From Achromobacter aegrifaciens (lineage in GTDB: Bacteria > Pseudomonadota > Gammaproteobacteria > Burkholderiales > Burkholderiaceae_B): DNA of 64,000 nt. Position 1 is the first letter of the stretch; each line of letters opens with the position of its first letter. The translations under genes and the position numbers were made by a program. The stretch is from assembly GCF_902859735.1 (NCBI RefSeq), contig NZ_CADIJY010000004.1, positions 1-64,000 of the forward strand, written 5' to 3'. Shown piece by piece: positions 8,470-17,665 of the stretch. The notes below the pieces were generated by a model. The model saw only the letters and a list, made by a program, of their open reading frames with translations. It was not told the origin of the DNA and ran no database searches.

Positions 8470-9225
8470 ATGAGCAGCGTTTCCAGCCTGATGCCTGATT
8501 CCGGCGCCGCCAGCCTGGCCGCCGAAACCGCGCCGCCGCCTGCGGCGCGCGGCATGGGCAACGGCCGCACGCTGCCGGCCACGGTGGCCGGGCAACTGCG
8601 CGAACGCATCATCCAGGGCGAATTCCCGCCCGGCTCGCGGCTGAACGAGCGCACCCTGTGCGACCTGCTCGGCGTATCCCGCACCCCCTTGCGCGAAGCC
8701 TTCCGCGTGCTGGCCGCCGAAGGCCTGGTGCAGATCGAACCGAACCGCGGGGCGCAGGTAGTGGCGCTGTCGGAAGCGAACATCCGCGAAGCCTTCGAGG
8801 TCATCGGCGGGCTGGAGGCCATGTCCTGCCGGCTGGCCTGCGAACGGGCCACGGACCAGGAAATCGCCGAGATCCGCGCGCTGACCTACGAAATGATGGC
8901 CAGCCACGCGCGCCACGACCTCCCCACCTATTTCCGCACCAATCGCGAAATCCACGAACGCATCAGCCTGGCCGCGCACAACAGCCTGCTCAAGCAGCTG
9001 TATGACGCCCAGAACGCGCGCATCCAGAACCTGCGCTTCGTCTCGAACGAGAACCGCCAGAAATGGGATCTGGCGATGCGCGAGCACATCGAGATGGCCG
9101 AGGCCCTGGACGCGCGCGACGCGGACCGGCTGGCCGGCATCATGCGCCAGCACTTGCAGCGCAAGTGCGAGGCCGCGTTGAAGACCCTTACCCAGCCGCC
9201 CGCGGCGGCGGCCGATTCCGGCTGA
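8470..9225 (+). CDS. GntR-family transcriptional regulator with FCD domain
   Basis: A 251-residue regulator. The winged helix is at about residues 38-105 (LPATVAGQLRERIIQGEFPP, then LLGVSRTPLREAFRVLAAEG), and the all-helical FCD ligand domain follows (about 110-235, ending in HLQRKCEAALKTL). An FCD domain usually binds a small carboxylate with a metal. The ATG at 8470 lacks a good Shine-Dalgarno site and almost touches a GTATAC box, so translation may start at the internal ATG for MGNGRTLP (codon 28) instead. Its position between the aminotransferase-hydrolase pair and the ABC-transporter operon suggests it controls both. Confidence 0.9.
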   Translation: MSSVSSLMPDSGAASLAAETAPPPAARGMGNGRTLPATVAGQLRERIIQGEFPPGSRLNERTLCDLLGVSRTPLREAFRVLAAEGLVQIEPNRGAQVVALSEANIREAFEVIGGLEAMSCRLACERATDQEIAEIRALTYEMMASHARHDLPTYFRTNREIHERISLAAHNSLLKQLYDAQNARIQNLRFVSNENRQKWDLAMREHIEMAEALDARDADRLAGIMRQHLQRKCEAALKTLTQPPAAAADSG

Positions 9226-9313
9226 CCCGCCGCAGGCAGCACATCGGGCCGCGCCGCCCGCGACAAGATGGCAGATAAGCAGTACGTGCAGTGACTTCCA
9301 CAGGAGCCTCACC

Positions 9314-10885
9314 ATGACTGATTTCCGCATCACCCCCGCAGCATCCGCGCCGACCTGGCGCAGCCCCCTCCCCCTCAAGGCCCTGGCTGCCGCCCTGTTG
9401 GCCTGCGCCACGCTGGCGGCCCAGCCAGCGCTGGCCGGCAAGAAGGACGACACCGTGCGCATGGCCTACGACCAGGCGCCGGAAAGCGTGGATCCCTACT
9501 ACAACAACGTGCGGATCGGCGTCATCATCGCCGCCAACGTCTGGGACACCCTGCTCTACCGCGACCCGGTCACCAACGAGTACAAGGGGCAGCTCGCCAA
9601 GAGCTGGAAGCAGGTCGACGACAAGACCATGGAATTCGAGCTGCGTGAAGGCGTCAAATTCCATAACGGCGAAGAGTTCGACGCGGATTCGGTGGTGTAC
9701 ACGCTGAACTACGTGGCGGACCCGAAGAACAAGGCCGTCACGCAGCAGAACGTGGCCTGGATCGACAAGGTCGAGAAGATCGACAAGTACAAGGTGCGCC
9801 TGACCACCAAGGAGCCCTTCCCCGGCGCCAAGGAATACCTGTCCACCACCGCCGCCATACATCCGGCCAAGTACTACCAGGAAGTCGGGCCCAAGGGCAT
9901 GAACGCCAAGCCGGTGGGCTCCGGTCCCTACAAGGTGGTGGACTACCAGCCCGGCAAGTCCATCACGCTGGAGCGCAACGCCGATTACTTCAAGGATTCG
10001 CCCAAGGCACAGCCGAAGATCGGCAAGGTGGTGATCCGCTTCATCCCCGACCGCCAGACGCAGATGGCCGAGGTCATCTCGGGCGGCGAGGACCTGATCA
10101 TGAGCGTGCCCAAGGACCAGGCCGAGCAGCTGGGCGGCATGCCCTCGCTGCAGATGGTCACGGGCGACACCATGCGCATCGTCTTCATGCAGATGAACAT
10201 CCAGGAAGGCACGCCCGCGCCGCAGCTCAAGGACGAACGCGTGCGGCGCGCCATCATCCACGCCATCGACCGCGAAGCCATGTTGAAGAACATCGTGGGC
10301 GAAGGCGGCGGTCTCATCAACACCATCTGCACGCCTTCGCAGACGGGCTGCACCCAGGAAGGCGCGCCGGTCTACAAGTACGATCCCGCCCAGGCCAAGA
10401 AACTGCTGGCGGAAGCGGGCTACCCCAACGGCTTCGACATCGACCTGGTGGCGTATCGCGAGCGCAACCAGACCGAAGCCATCATCAACTACCTGCAGGC
10501 GGTGGGCATCCGCGCCAAGCTCAACTTCCTGCAGTACGCCGCCATGCGCGACATGATCCGCGCCAACAAGGCCTCGCTCACGCACCAGACCTGGGCGTCC
10601 AATCTGGTCAACGACGTGTCCGCGTCCACGCCTGTGTACTTCGCCTTCGGCAACGACGACATCACCCGTGACCCGCAGGTGCGCGACCTGCTCAACAAGG
10701 GCGACCACACCATCGAGAGCGGCGCGCGCAAGGCCGCCTACAAGCAGGCGCTGGACCTGATTGCACAGAAGGCCTATGCGGTGCCGCTGTGGACCCTGCC
10801 CGCCTACTACGTGACCACCAAGGACCTGAACTTCAAGCCCTATTCGGATGAACTGGTGCGCTTCTGGGACATGAGCTGGAAGTAA
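9314..10885 (+). CDS. ABC transporter substrate-binding protein, dipeptide/oligopeptide type (SBP_bac_5)
   Basis: A 523-residue periplasmic receptor. A long signal peptide (hydrophobic stretch about 21-38) ends with ALA at residue 41. The mature protein has the family-5 signature region (LAKSWKQVDDKTMEFELREG, then KFHNGEEFDADSVVYTLNYV) and the usual closing section around LDLIAQKAYAVPLWTLPAYY. It captures a peptide-like or amino-acid-derived solute and delivers it to the two permeases encoded next. AGGAG lies upstream of the ATG. It heads a five-gene transport-peptidase operon. Confidence 0.94.
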   Translation: MTDFRITPAASAPTWRSPLPLKALAAALLACATLAAQPALAGKKDDTVRMAYDQAPESVDPYYNNVRIGVIIAANVWDTLLYRDPVTNEYKGQLAKSWKQVDDKTMEFELREGVKFHNGEEFDADSVVYTLNYVADPKNKAVTQQNVAWIDKVEKIDKYKVRLTTKEPFPGAKEYLSTTAAIHPAKYYQEVGPKGMNAKPVGSGPYKVVDYQPGKSITLERNADYFKDSPKAQPKIGKVVIRFIPDRQTQMAEVISGGEDLIMSVPKDQAEQLGGMPSLQMVTGDTMRIVFMQMNIQEGTPAPQLKDERVRRAIIHAIDREAMLKNIVGEGGGLINTICTPSQTGCTQEGAPVYKYDPAQAKKLLAEAGYPNGFDIDLVAYRERNQTEAIINYLQAVGIRAKLNFLQYAAMRDMIRANKASLTHQTWASNLVNDVSASTPVYFAFGNDDITRDPQVRDLLNKGDHTIESGARKAAYKQALDLIAQKAYAVPLWTLPAYYVTTKDLNFKPYSDELVRFWDMSWK

Positions 10886-10950
10886 GGCGCGGCCCCGCGC
10901 CGGCCTGGCATCGCGCCGGGCCGGCGTGAGTCCAACGAAGAGGAAGCCCT

Positions 10951-11868
10951 ATGCTGTATTTCACGATCAGGCGCCTGGGCCTGGCGGTGCTGGTGGCGCT
11001 GACGGTCTCGATCCTGGCGTTCCTGCTGCTGCACCTGTCTGGCGACCCGGCGCTGGCGCTGGCCGGCGAAGGCGCGCGCCAGGCCGACATCGACATGATC
11101 CGCAAGACCTACGGCCTGGACCGGCCGCTGGCCGTGCAGTACGCGGACTGGCTCTGGCACATCCTGCAGGGCGATTTCGGCACCTCGGTGTATTTCAAGA
11201 CCGAGGCGGGACCGCTGATCCTCTCCAAGCTCAAGACCACCCTGCTGCTGGGCCTGGGCGCGCTGGCCTTCGCGCTTCTGATCTCGATTCCGCTGGGCGT
11301 GCTGGCCGCGCTGTACAAGGGCAGCCTGATCGACCGCATATGCCTGGCCATCGCCGTGCTGGGGCAGGCGCTGCCCAACTTCTTCTTCGCGCTGATCCTG
11401 ATCATGCTGTTCTCGATATCGCTGCGCATCCTGCCGGTGTCGGGCAGCGGCAGCTGGCAGCATTTCGTGATGCCGGCGATCGCGCTGGGCTATTACGTGG
11501 CCCCCGCCTTCATGCGCCTGATCCGCGCCGGCATGATCGAAGTCCTGGCCGCCGACTACATCCGCACCGCGCGCGCCAAGGGCCTGCCGGCACGCAAGAT
11601 CGTCTTCAAGCACGCGCTGCGCAACGCCATCGTGCCGGTGGTGGCGCTGGCCGCGGTGCAGCTGGGCTACCTGCTGGGCGGCTCGGTCGTCATCGAAACC
11701 ATCTTCGCGCTGGACGGCCTGGGCTACCTGGCCTACCAGAGCATCACCTACAAGGACTATCCCGTGATGCAGCTGATCGTGCTGCTGCTGTCGGTGCTCT
11801 ACGTGCTGCTGACCCTGGCCGCCGACATCGCCAACGCGTGGCTGGACCCGCGCATCCGGGTGTCCTGA
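10951..11868 (+). CDS. ABC transporter permease, DppB/OppB-like
   Basis: A 305-residue inner-membrane protein with six predicted helices, starting MLYFTIRRLGLAVLVALTVS as DppB-type permeases do. The EAA coupling loop to the ATPases is visible as DYIRTARAKGLPARKIVFKH followed by ALRNAIVPVV. It forms the pore with the following DppC-like subunit, whose ATG begins one base after this gene's stop codon. The preceding receptor gene ends 65 bp upstream. Confidence 0.95.
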   Translation: MLYFTIRRLGLAVLVALTVSILAFLLLHLSGDPALALAGEGARQADIDMIRKTYGLDRPLAVQYADWLWHILQGDFGTSVYFKTEAGPLILSKLKTTLLLGLGALAFALLISIPLGVLAALYKGSLIDRICLAIAVLGQALPNFFFALILIMLFSISLRILPVSGSGSWQHFVMPAIALGYYVAPAFMRLIRAGMIEVLAADYIRTARAKGLPARKIVFKHALRNAIVPVVALAAVQLGYLLGGSVVIETIFALDGLGYLAYQSITYKDYPVMQLIVLLLSVLYVLLTLAADIANAWLDPRIRVS

Positions 11869-11869
11869 C

Positions 11870-12781
11870 ATGACCACGCCTATCCTGACCCCGTCCGCTT
11901 CCGGCGCCCCGGCGCCACTGGAACTGTCCGCGTCCGCCCTGCGCTGGCGGCGGCTGCGCCGCAACAAGGCGTTGCTGGCCGGCGGCGGCATCCTGCTCCT
12001 CATCGTGCTGATCGCGCTGTTCGCGCCCTGGATCTCGCCGCACGACCCTTACTACCAGGACCTGGCCTACCGCACGGCGCCGCCGGTCTGGTACGCCAAG
12101 GGCACCTGGCTGCACCCGCTGGGCACCGACCAGCTGGGCCGCGACTACATGTCGCGCCTGTTCTACGGCGCGCGCATCTCGCTTCTGATCGGCATCAGCG
12201 TGGCGCTGATCTCGGGGCTGATCGGCACGGCCATGGGCATGGCGGCCGGCTACTTCGGCGGCAAGGTCGACATGGCGGTGTCGTTTCTCATCACCACCCG
12301 CTTGTCCATGCCCGTGATCCTGGTGGCGCTGGCCACCGTCGCCATCGTCGGCGGCTCGCTGTGGGTCGTGATCCTGGTGCTGGGGCTGCTCAAGTGGGAT
12401 CGCTATGCGGTGGTGATGCGCAGCGCCACCCAGCAGGTGCGCTCGCTGGAATACGTGGCCGCGGCGCAGGCCGCGGGCGCGTCCACCTGGCGCATCGTCT
12501 GGAGCGAAGTGCTGCCCAATGTGGTGCCGCAACTGATCGTGATCGCCACGCTGGAAGCCGCCAGCGCGATCCTGCTGGAAGCTTCCCTGTCCTTCCTGGG
12601 CCTGGGCGTGCAGCCGCCGCTGCCGTCGTGGGGCCTGATGATCTCGGAGGCCAAGGCCTACATGTTCTTCTCGTTCTGGCTGATCGCCATACCGGGGTCG
12701 GCGCTGGCGCTGCTGATCTTCGCGATCAACCTGGCCGGCGACGGGCTGCATCAACTCCTGACGCCTGAAGAGAGGGCCTGA
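11870..12781 (+). CDS. ABC transporter permease, DppC/OppC-like
   Basis: A 303-residue permease with an N-terminal cytoplasmic segment (ALRWRRLRRNKALLAGGGIL), the motif GTDQLGRDYMSRLFYGARIS that marks DppC-type subunits, and a C-terminal SFLGLGVQPPLPSWGLMI. It pairs with the DppB-like permease. The ATPase gene starts two bases after its stop codon, so the operon is tightly coupled. Confidence 0.95.
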   Translation: MTTPILTPSASGAPAPLELSASALRWRRLRRNKALLAGGGILLLIVLIALFAPWISPHDPYYQDLAYRTAPPVWYAKGTWLHPLGTDQLGRDYMSRLFYGARISLLIGISVALISGLIGTAMGMAAGYFGGKVDMAVSFLITTRLSMPVILVALATVAIVGGSLWVVILVLGLLKWDRYAVVMRSATQQVRSLEYVAAAQAAGASTWRIVWSEVLPNVVPQLIVIATLEAASAILLEASLSFLGLGVQPPLPSWGLMISEAKAYMFFSFWLIAIPGSALALLIFAINLAGDGLHQLLTPEERA

Positions 12782-12783
12782 GC

Positions 12784-13773
12784 ATGAGCGACACCGACAT
12801 CGTGCTGGACGTGCAGGGTCTCACCGTCGACATCGCCACGCCGCGCGGCCCGCTGCACGCGGTGCGCGACGTGTCCTTCCAGGTCCGGCGCGGCGAAACG
12901 CTGTGCCTGGTGGGGGAATCAGGCTGCGGCAAGTCCATGACCTCCCTGGCCATCATGGGTCTCTTGCCCAAGGCCGCCCGGCGCAGCACGCGGCGGCTGG
13001 CGGTGCTGGGCGAAGACCTGTCCGCCGCGCGCGGCGGGCGCATCAACGCGCTGCGCGGCAGCAAGATGGCCATGATCTTCCAGGAGCCGATGACGGCGCT
13101 GAACCCCGCCTACGCCATCGGCGAACAGCTGACCGAGCACTACATCCACCATTGCAAGGCCGGCGCGCGGCAGGCCCGCGACCGCGCGGTGGAGCTGCTG
13201 GAGAAAGTCGGCATCGCGTCGGCCGGGCAGCGGCTATCCCAATATCCGCACCAGCTTTCCGGCGGCCTGCGTCAGCGCGTGATGATCGCCATGGCGCTGA
13301 TGTGCGGCCCGGAGCTGCTGATCGCCGACGAGCCCAGCACCGCGCTGGACGTGACCATCCAGGCGCAGATCCTGCGTCTGCTCGCCGACCTGCAGGCCGA
13401 GCTGGGCATCGCCATGGTGCTGATCACCCACGACCTGGGCGTGGTCGCGCGCATCGCGCGCCAGGTCGCGGTGATGTACGCGGGCCAGATCGTGGAAGAA
13501 GGACCCGTGGCGGAACTGTTCGCTTCGCCGCGCCATCCCTACACTCAGGGGCTCCTGGGCTGTATCCCCGTGCCCGGGCGCACGCCGCCCGGCGAGGCGC
13601 TGGGCACCATCCCGGGCGTCGTGCCCGCGCTGGTGGGCGAACTGCAGGGCTGCGCCTTCCGCGACCGCTGCCCGCACGCCCAGCCGCAATGCCGCCATGA
13701 GGTACCCGTACACGGCGCCGCATCCGGCCAGCAATGGCGCTGCATCCTCGAATCCGAAGGAGTCCCGGCATGA
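12784..13773 (+). CDS. ABC transporter ATP-binding protein, DppD/OppD-like
   Basis: A 329-residue ATPase. Walker A is GESGCGKS at residues 44-51, the signature is LSGGLRQRV, and Walker B is [14 protein letters not shown]. The C-terminal oligopeptide extension with spaced cysteines ([14 protein letters not shown]) is typical of DppD/DppF-type subunits. It would form a heterodimer with the following ATPase. The signature Leu in GGLRQR in place of the more common Gln is tolerated in this family. Its stop codon overlaps the next start (ATGA). Confidence 0.95.
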   Translation: MSDTDIVLDVQGLTVDIATPRGPLHAVRDVSFQVRRGETLCLVGESGCGKSMTSLAIMGLLPKAARRSTRRLAVLGEDLSAARGGRINALRGSKMAMIFQEPMTALNPAYAIGEQLTEHYIHHCKAGARQARDRAVELLEKVGIASAGQRLSQYPHQLSGGLRQRVMIAMALMCGPELLIADEPSTALDVTIQAQILRLLADLQAELGIAMVLITHDLGVVARIARQVAVMYAGQIVEEGPVAELFASPRHPYTQGLLGCIPVPGRTPPGEALGTIPGVVPALVGELQGCAFRDRCPHAQPQCRHEVPVHGAASGQQWRCILESEGVPA

Positions 13774-14741
13774 GCCCATTGCTGCAAGCCGAGGCCGTCA
13801 GCAGGCAGTTCTCGATCCGATCCGGCATGTTCCGGCCGCGCAGCACGCTGCACGCCGTCAACGGCGTGGACCTGGCCGTGGAGCGCGGCGCGGTGCTGGG
13901 CATCGTGGGCGAATCGGGCTGCGGCAAATCCACGCTTGCCCGCATGCTGCTGGGACTGACGCCGCCCACCGAGGGGGCGATCCGGCTCGACGGCCAGGAC
14001 ATCCGCAACCTGGGCCGGCGTGCGCTCGCCCGCCGCGTCCAGCCCATCTTCCAGGATCCATATTCGTCGCTGAATCCGCGGCGCTCCATCGCCTCCATCG
14101 TCTCGCTGCCGCTGGAAGTGCACGGCATTCCCAATCCGAAGCAGCACAAGGCCATCGAGATGCTGGAGCGCGTGGGCCTGCCGCCCCGGCTGGCCCACAA
14201 CACGCCGGGCCAGCTGTCCGGCGGCCAGCGCCAGCGCGTGGCGATTGCGCGAGCGCTGGTGATGCATCCCGAGATCGTCATCTGCGATGAGCCGACCTCG
14301 GCGCTGGACGTGTCGGTGCAGGCGCAGATCATGAACCTGCTGATGGACCTGCGGCGCGAATTCAACCTGACCTATGTCTTTATCAGTCACAACCTGGCGG
14401 TGGTGGAGCACATCGCCACCCACGTGGCGGTGATGTACCTGGGCCGGGTGGTGGAATCCGCGGCCACGGCGCAACTGTTCCATGATCCGCGCCATCCCTA
14501 CACACAGGCGCTGCTGGCCTCGGTGCTGACGCCCGAACCCGGACTGGGCATACCCGACATGGGCCTGGGCCTGTCATTCCCGGATCCGCTGCGTCCGCCC
14601 TCGGGTTGCCCCTTCCACCCGCGCTGTCAGCAGGCCATGGCGCAATGCAAGACCGAACGCCCGGCATTGGTCCGGCGCGAGCAATCCGTGGTGGCCTGCC
14701 ACCTCTATCCCCCTACCTCCAACGGAGTCCAGCCATCATGA
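13770..14741 (+). CDS. ABC transporter ATP-binding protein, DppF/OppF-like
   Basis: A 323-residue partner ATPase. Walker A is GESGCGKS at 47-54, the signature is LSGGQRQRVAIARAL, Walker B is IVICDEPTSALDVS, and the C-terminal extension includes CPFHPRCQQAMAQC. I chose ATG 13770, which overlaps the previous TGA and has AAGGAG eight bases upstream. The open frame begins earlier at 13734, but the extra residues are not family-like. It overlaps the next gene by ATGA. Confidence 0.94.
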   Translation: MSPLLQAEAVSRQFSIRSGMFRPRSTLHAVNGVDLAVERGAVLGIVGESGCGKSTLARMLLGLTPPTEGAIRLDGQDIRNLGRRALARRVQPIFQDPYSSLNPRRSIASIVSLPLEVHGIPNPKQHKAIEMLERVGLPPRLAHNTPGQLSGGQRQRVAIARALVMHPEIVICDEPTSALDVSVQAQIMNLLMDLRREFNLTYVFISHNLAVVEHIATHVAVMYLGRVVESAATAQLFHDPRHPYTQALLASVLTPEPGLGIPDMGLGLSFPDPLRPPSGCPFHPRCQQAMAQCKTERPALVRREQSVVACHLYPPTSNGVQPS

Positions 14742-16132
14742 CCCGCGCACAAGCCATCGCCCAGGCGGAACAGTGTTTTGATTCCGGCGCCTTCCGCGCG
14801 CTCTTGGCTCGCCGCCTGGCCCAGCCCACCGAAAGCCAGAACCCGGCGCGCGCGCCCGAACTCGCGGCCTACCTGGAAGTCGAGATCCGGCCCGCCTTCG
14901 AAGCGCTGGGCTTCACCTGCCGCACGCTGACGCACCCGAAGGCGCTCGCGCCGTTCCTGTATGCCGAGCGCATCGAGGATCCGGCCCTGCCCACCGTGCT
15001 GGGCTACGGCCATGGCGACGTCATCCGCGGCCTGGAAAAGGAATGGAAAGAAGGCCTGTCGCCCTGGGCGCTGACCGAATCCGAGGGCCGCTGGTATGGC
15101 CGCGGCATCGCCGACAACAAAGGCCAGCACAGCATCAACATGGAAGCGCTGCGGCTGGTGCTGGAGACGCGCGGCAAGCTGGGCTTCAACGCCAAGTACC
15201 TGATCGAGATGGGCGAGGAAACCGGCTCCATGGGCCTGCGCGACCTGTGCGAGGAACACCGGGCGCTGCTGGCGGCGGACCTGCTCATCGCCTCCGACGG
15301 CCCGCGCCTGAGCGCGGAACGCCCCACCATCTTCCTGGGCGCGCGCGGCAGCCTGAACTTCGACCTCAGCATTGACGCCCGCGCGGGCGGCCACCACTCG
15401 GGCAACTGGGGCGGCCTGATCTCAAATCCCGGCATCCAGCTGGCCCACGCCATCTCAACATTGGTTTCGCCCACCGGCCAGATCCGCATCCCCGAATGGG
15501 TGCCGCGCGAACTGCCCGCCGCGGTGCGGCGCGCCCTTGCCGATTGCCAGGTGGACGGTGGCGCCGATGGTCCCGAGATCGAACCCTGGTGGGGCGAGCC
15601 GGGGCTGTCGCCGGCAGAGCGCGTGTTCGGCTGGTGCTCGTTCGAGGTGCTGGCCTACAAGACCGGCAATCCCGACACGCCCGTCAACGCCATTCCGCCG
15701 CGCGCCTGGGCCCGCTGCCAGCTGCGCTTCGTGGTGGGCGTAGATCCGGACGACCTGGTCCCCGCCCTGCGCCGCCATCTGGACCGCCAGGGCTTCCCCA
15801 TGGTCCAGATCACGCTGACGCGCGAGAACATGTTCCGCGCCACCCGCATCGACCCTGACGACGCCTGGGTGCGCTGGGCGGTGGATTCGCTGGAACGCAC
15901 CTCCGGCGCCAAGACCGCCGTGCTGCCCAACCTGGGCGGCTCTCTGCCCAACGACATCTTCACCGACGTGCTGGGCCTGCGCACGATCTGGGTGCCGCAC
16001 TCCTATCCAGGCTGTTCCCAGCACGCGCCGAACGAACACTTGCCGCCGGCCTTGCTGCGGCAGGCATTGAGCCTGATGACAGGACTGTATTGGGATCTGG
16101 GCGCGGGCGGCACGCCGGCATTGGAGCGCTGA
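14738..16132 (+). CDS. M20-family metallopeptidase (dipeptidase/deacylase-like)
   Basis: A 464-residue zinc hydrolase of the ArgE/DapE/CPG2 family. Metal and catalytic residues appear at H92 and D94 (GYGHGDV), D126 (YGRGIADNKGQ) and E160-E161 (EMGEETGSMGL), with a later His in the dimerisation-domain start GGHHSGNWGG. There is no signal peptide, so it acts in the cytoplasm. Translation is coupled to the preceding ATPase through an ATGA overlap. The simplest reading is that the ABC system imports a dipeptide or N-acylated amino acid that this enzyme cleaves. The serine-glyoxylate-type aminotransferase may use one product. Confidence 0.92.
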   Translation: MTRAQAIAQAEQCFDSGAFRALLARRLAQPTESQNPARAPELAAYLEVEIRPAFEALGFTCRTLTHPKALAPFLYAERIEDPALPTVLGYGHGDVIRGLEKEWKEGLSPWALTESEGRWYGRGIADNKGQHSINMEALRLVLETRGKLGFNAKYLIEMGEETGSMGLRDLCEEHRALLAADLLIASDGPRLSAERPTIFLGARGSLNFDLSIDARAGGHHSGNWGGLISNPGIQLAHAISTLVSPTGQIRIPEWVPRELPAAVRRALADCQVDGGADGPEIEPWWGEPGLSPAERVFGWCSFEVLAYKTGNPDTPVNAIPPRAWARCQLRFVVGVDPDDLVPALRRHLDRQGFPMVQITLTRENMFRATRIDPDDAWVRWAVDSLERTSGAKTAVLPNLGGSLPNDIFTDVLGLRTIWVPHSYPGCSQHAPNEHLPPALLRQALSLMTGLYWDLGAGGTPALER

Positions 16133-16179
16133 GACGCGAGGCCCCAGCATGTTCGCATGCAAAGGACCATGCGCCGCCC

Positions 16180-17076
16180 CTAAGGCTTGCCGGACGGCCC
16201 CAGCCGCTCCCGCAGGAAATCGATGAAGCGCCGGACCTTGGCGCTGACGTGGCGGGTGTCGGGATACACGGCGTAGACCTCCAGGCGCGGCAGCGCATAC
16301 GAAGGCAGCAGGCGTTGCAATGTGCCGCGCGCCAAAGGCTCTTCCAGCAGCCACTCCGGCAGCGCGGCCACGCCGCATCCGACCTCGGCAAAAGCCAGCA
16401 GCGCCGAAGCCGTATCGGCCTGCGCCACCGGCGCCACGCGCAGCTCGTGCTCGCGCCCCTTGCTGTCCGTCAGCCGCCAACGGTCGCTGCGGCCGGGCCG
16501 GTTGGCCAGCCAGGGCAGCGCCGCCAGCGCCTGCGGCGTGCGCGGCGCGCCGTGCTGCGCCAACAGGTCCGGACTGCCCACGATCCATAGCCTGAACTGG
16601 CCGATGCGCGTGGCCCGGTAGCTGGAATCCTCCAGCGCCCCCACCCGTATGGCCAGGTCCAGCCGTTCGGCGATCAGGTCCGCATGCGCGGACCCGGCGC
16701 GGTAGCCCACCCGCAAGGCGGGATGCGCGCGCGCGAATGCCGCCAGCGCCGGCGCCACCACCCGGTTGCCGTAGTCCACCGACGCCGTCACGCGCAGGCT
16801 GCCCGACAGCGCCGTCTGGCCGGAACGCGCCTCGTCCACCGCGGCCTCGGCTTCGCGCAGCAGCCGCGCGCAGTGGCCGTAAAAGCCTTCCCCCGCCTCG
16901 GTCAGCGCCAGCCGCCGAGTGCTGCGCGTGAGCAGCGCCACGCCCAGCTCCTGTTCCAACTGCTTGATGTTGAAGCTGACCACCGCCTTGGTCGTGCCCA
17001 GCGCATCGGCCGCCGCGGTAAAAGAGCCGGCCTCGGCCACCGCCGCATACATCGCCAGACGATTCAGATTGATCAT
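16180..17076 (-). CDS. LysR-family transcriptional regulator
   Basis: A 298-residue LTTR. The N-terminal helix-turn-helix reads MINLNRLAMYAAVAEAGSFT and then AAADALGTTKAVVSFNIKQLE. A type-2 periplasmic-binding-like effector domain follows (from about residue 90). It is divergent from the small NTF2-like gene at 17189, and the 112-bp spacer contains an AT-rich stretch. The likely target is that gene or itself. It belongs to the small-effector-domain group that often acts locally. Confidence 0.92.
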   Translation of the reverse strand: MINLNRLAMYAAVAEAGSFTAAADALGTTKAVVSFNIKQLEQELGVALLTRSTRRLALTEAGEGFYGHCARLLREAEAAVDEARSGQTALSGSLRVTASVDYGNRVVAPALAAFARAHPALRVGYRAGSAHADLIAERLDLAIRVGALEDSSYRATRIGQFRLWIVGSPDLLAQHGAPRTPQALAALPWLANRPGRSDRWRLTDSKGREHELRVAPVAQADTASALLAFAEVGCGVAALPEWLLEEPLARGTLQRLLPSYALPRLEVYAVYPDTRHVSAKVRRFIDFLRERLGPSGKP

Positions 17077-17188
17077 GGAAGGCCTGGATTAATTGTCAAA
17101 AAAACACGAACAGTATATCCATCGATAGGTCGTTTTTCGGGAACAACCTGGCTCCTAGAATGGCGCTCCCTTTCCAGGAATCCCACCC

Positions 17189-17584
17189 ATGTCCGACCTT
17201 TCATCCCATTGCCTGCGCCTGGCTGTCGACGTCCATTCCCGTATCGAAGGCTGGATAGGCTCGCCCGATGCCCCGGATACACAGCTGACCGCCCTGCTCA
17301 AGGATTTTGCGCCCGGCTTCAGCATGATCGCCGCCGACGGTCAGCGTCTGCCCGCGGAGGCTTTGCCGGCCTTGTTCGGCAGATTGCGCGGCGCCCGCCC
17401 CGGCTTGAAGATCGACATCGACGAGCTGGCCGTGCTGCACGCCGGCGCGGATTCGGTCTTGCTGAGCTACCGTGAACGCCACGCCTGGACCGCGGGCGCG
17501 ACCCAGCGCCGGGCGACAGCGCTGTTTGTCGTCCAGCCCGGCGGCCAGCCGCAATGGATGTATCTGCAAGAAACCTGGGCTTGA
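17189..17584 (+). CDS. NTF2-like / DUF4440-type small protein
   Basis: A 131-residue cytoplasmic protein with no cysteine-rich or membrane segment. The order helix, then strands ending in VLLSYRERHAWTAG, TALFVVQP and QWMYLQETW fits the SnoaL/DUF4440 cone-shaped fold, in which the last strands line a ligand pocket. No catalytic residue can be assigned. It is divergent from the LysR gene at 16180, which may regulate it. The next gene converges on it. Confidence 0.7.
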   Translation: MSDLSSHCLRLAVDVHSRIEGWIGSPDAPDTQLTALLKDFAPGFSMIAADGQRLPAEALPALFGRLRGARPGLKIDIDELAVLHAGADSVLLSYRERHAWTAGATQRRATALFVVQPGGQPQWMYLQETWA

Positions 17585-17638
17585 GCGCCGGACCGCGCGA
17601 ATGCAATTCAGGCCCGGATTCGGATCCGGATTCCGGCC

Positions 17639-17665
17639 AAAAAAAAGCCTCCGGCTAGGAGGCTT
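17639..17665 (-). terminator. Intrinsic terminator of the TetR-family gene
   Basis: On the minus strand, AAGCCTCC (as read on the plus strand, 17645-17652) pairs with GGAGGCTT (17658-17665) around a GGCTA loop. It is followed by an eight-base T-tract (A's at 17639-17646 on the plus strand). The stop codon of the TetR gene lies inside the hairpin loop, so termination is very tight. Confidence 0.85.

Noticed and set aside
7072-9462. A 796-residue reading of the aminotransferase frame starting at 9462
   Set aside because: The first 398 residues run antisense through the GntR gene and the divergent promoter region, and have no family features. The enzyme starts at 8268.
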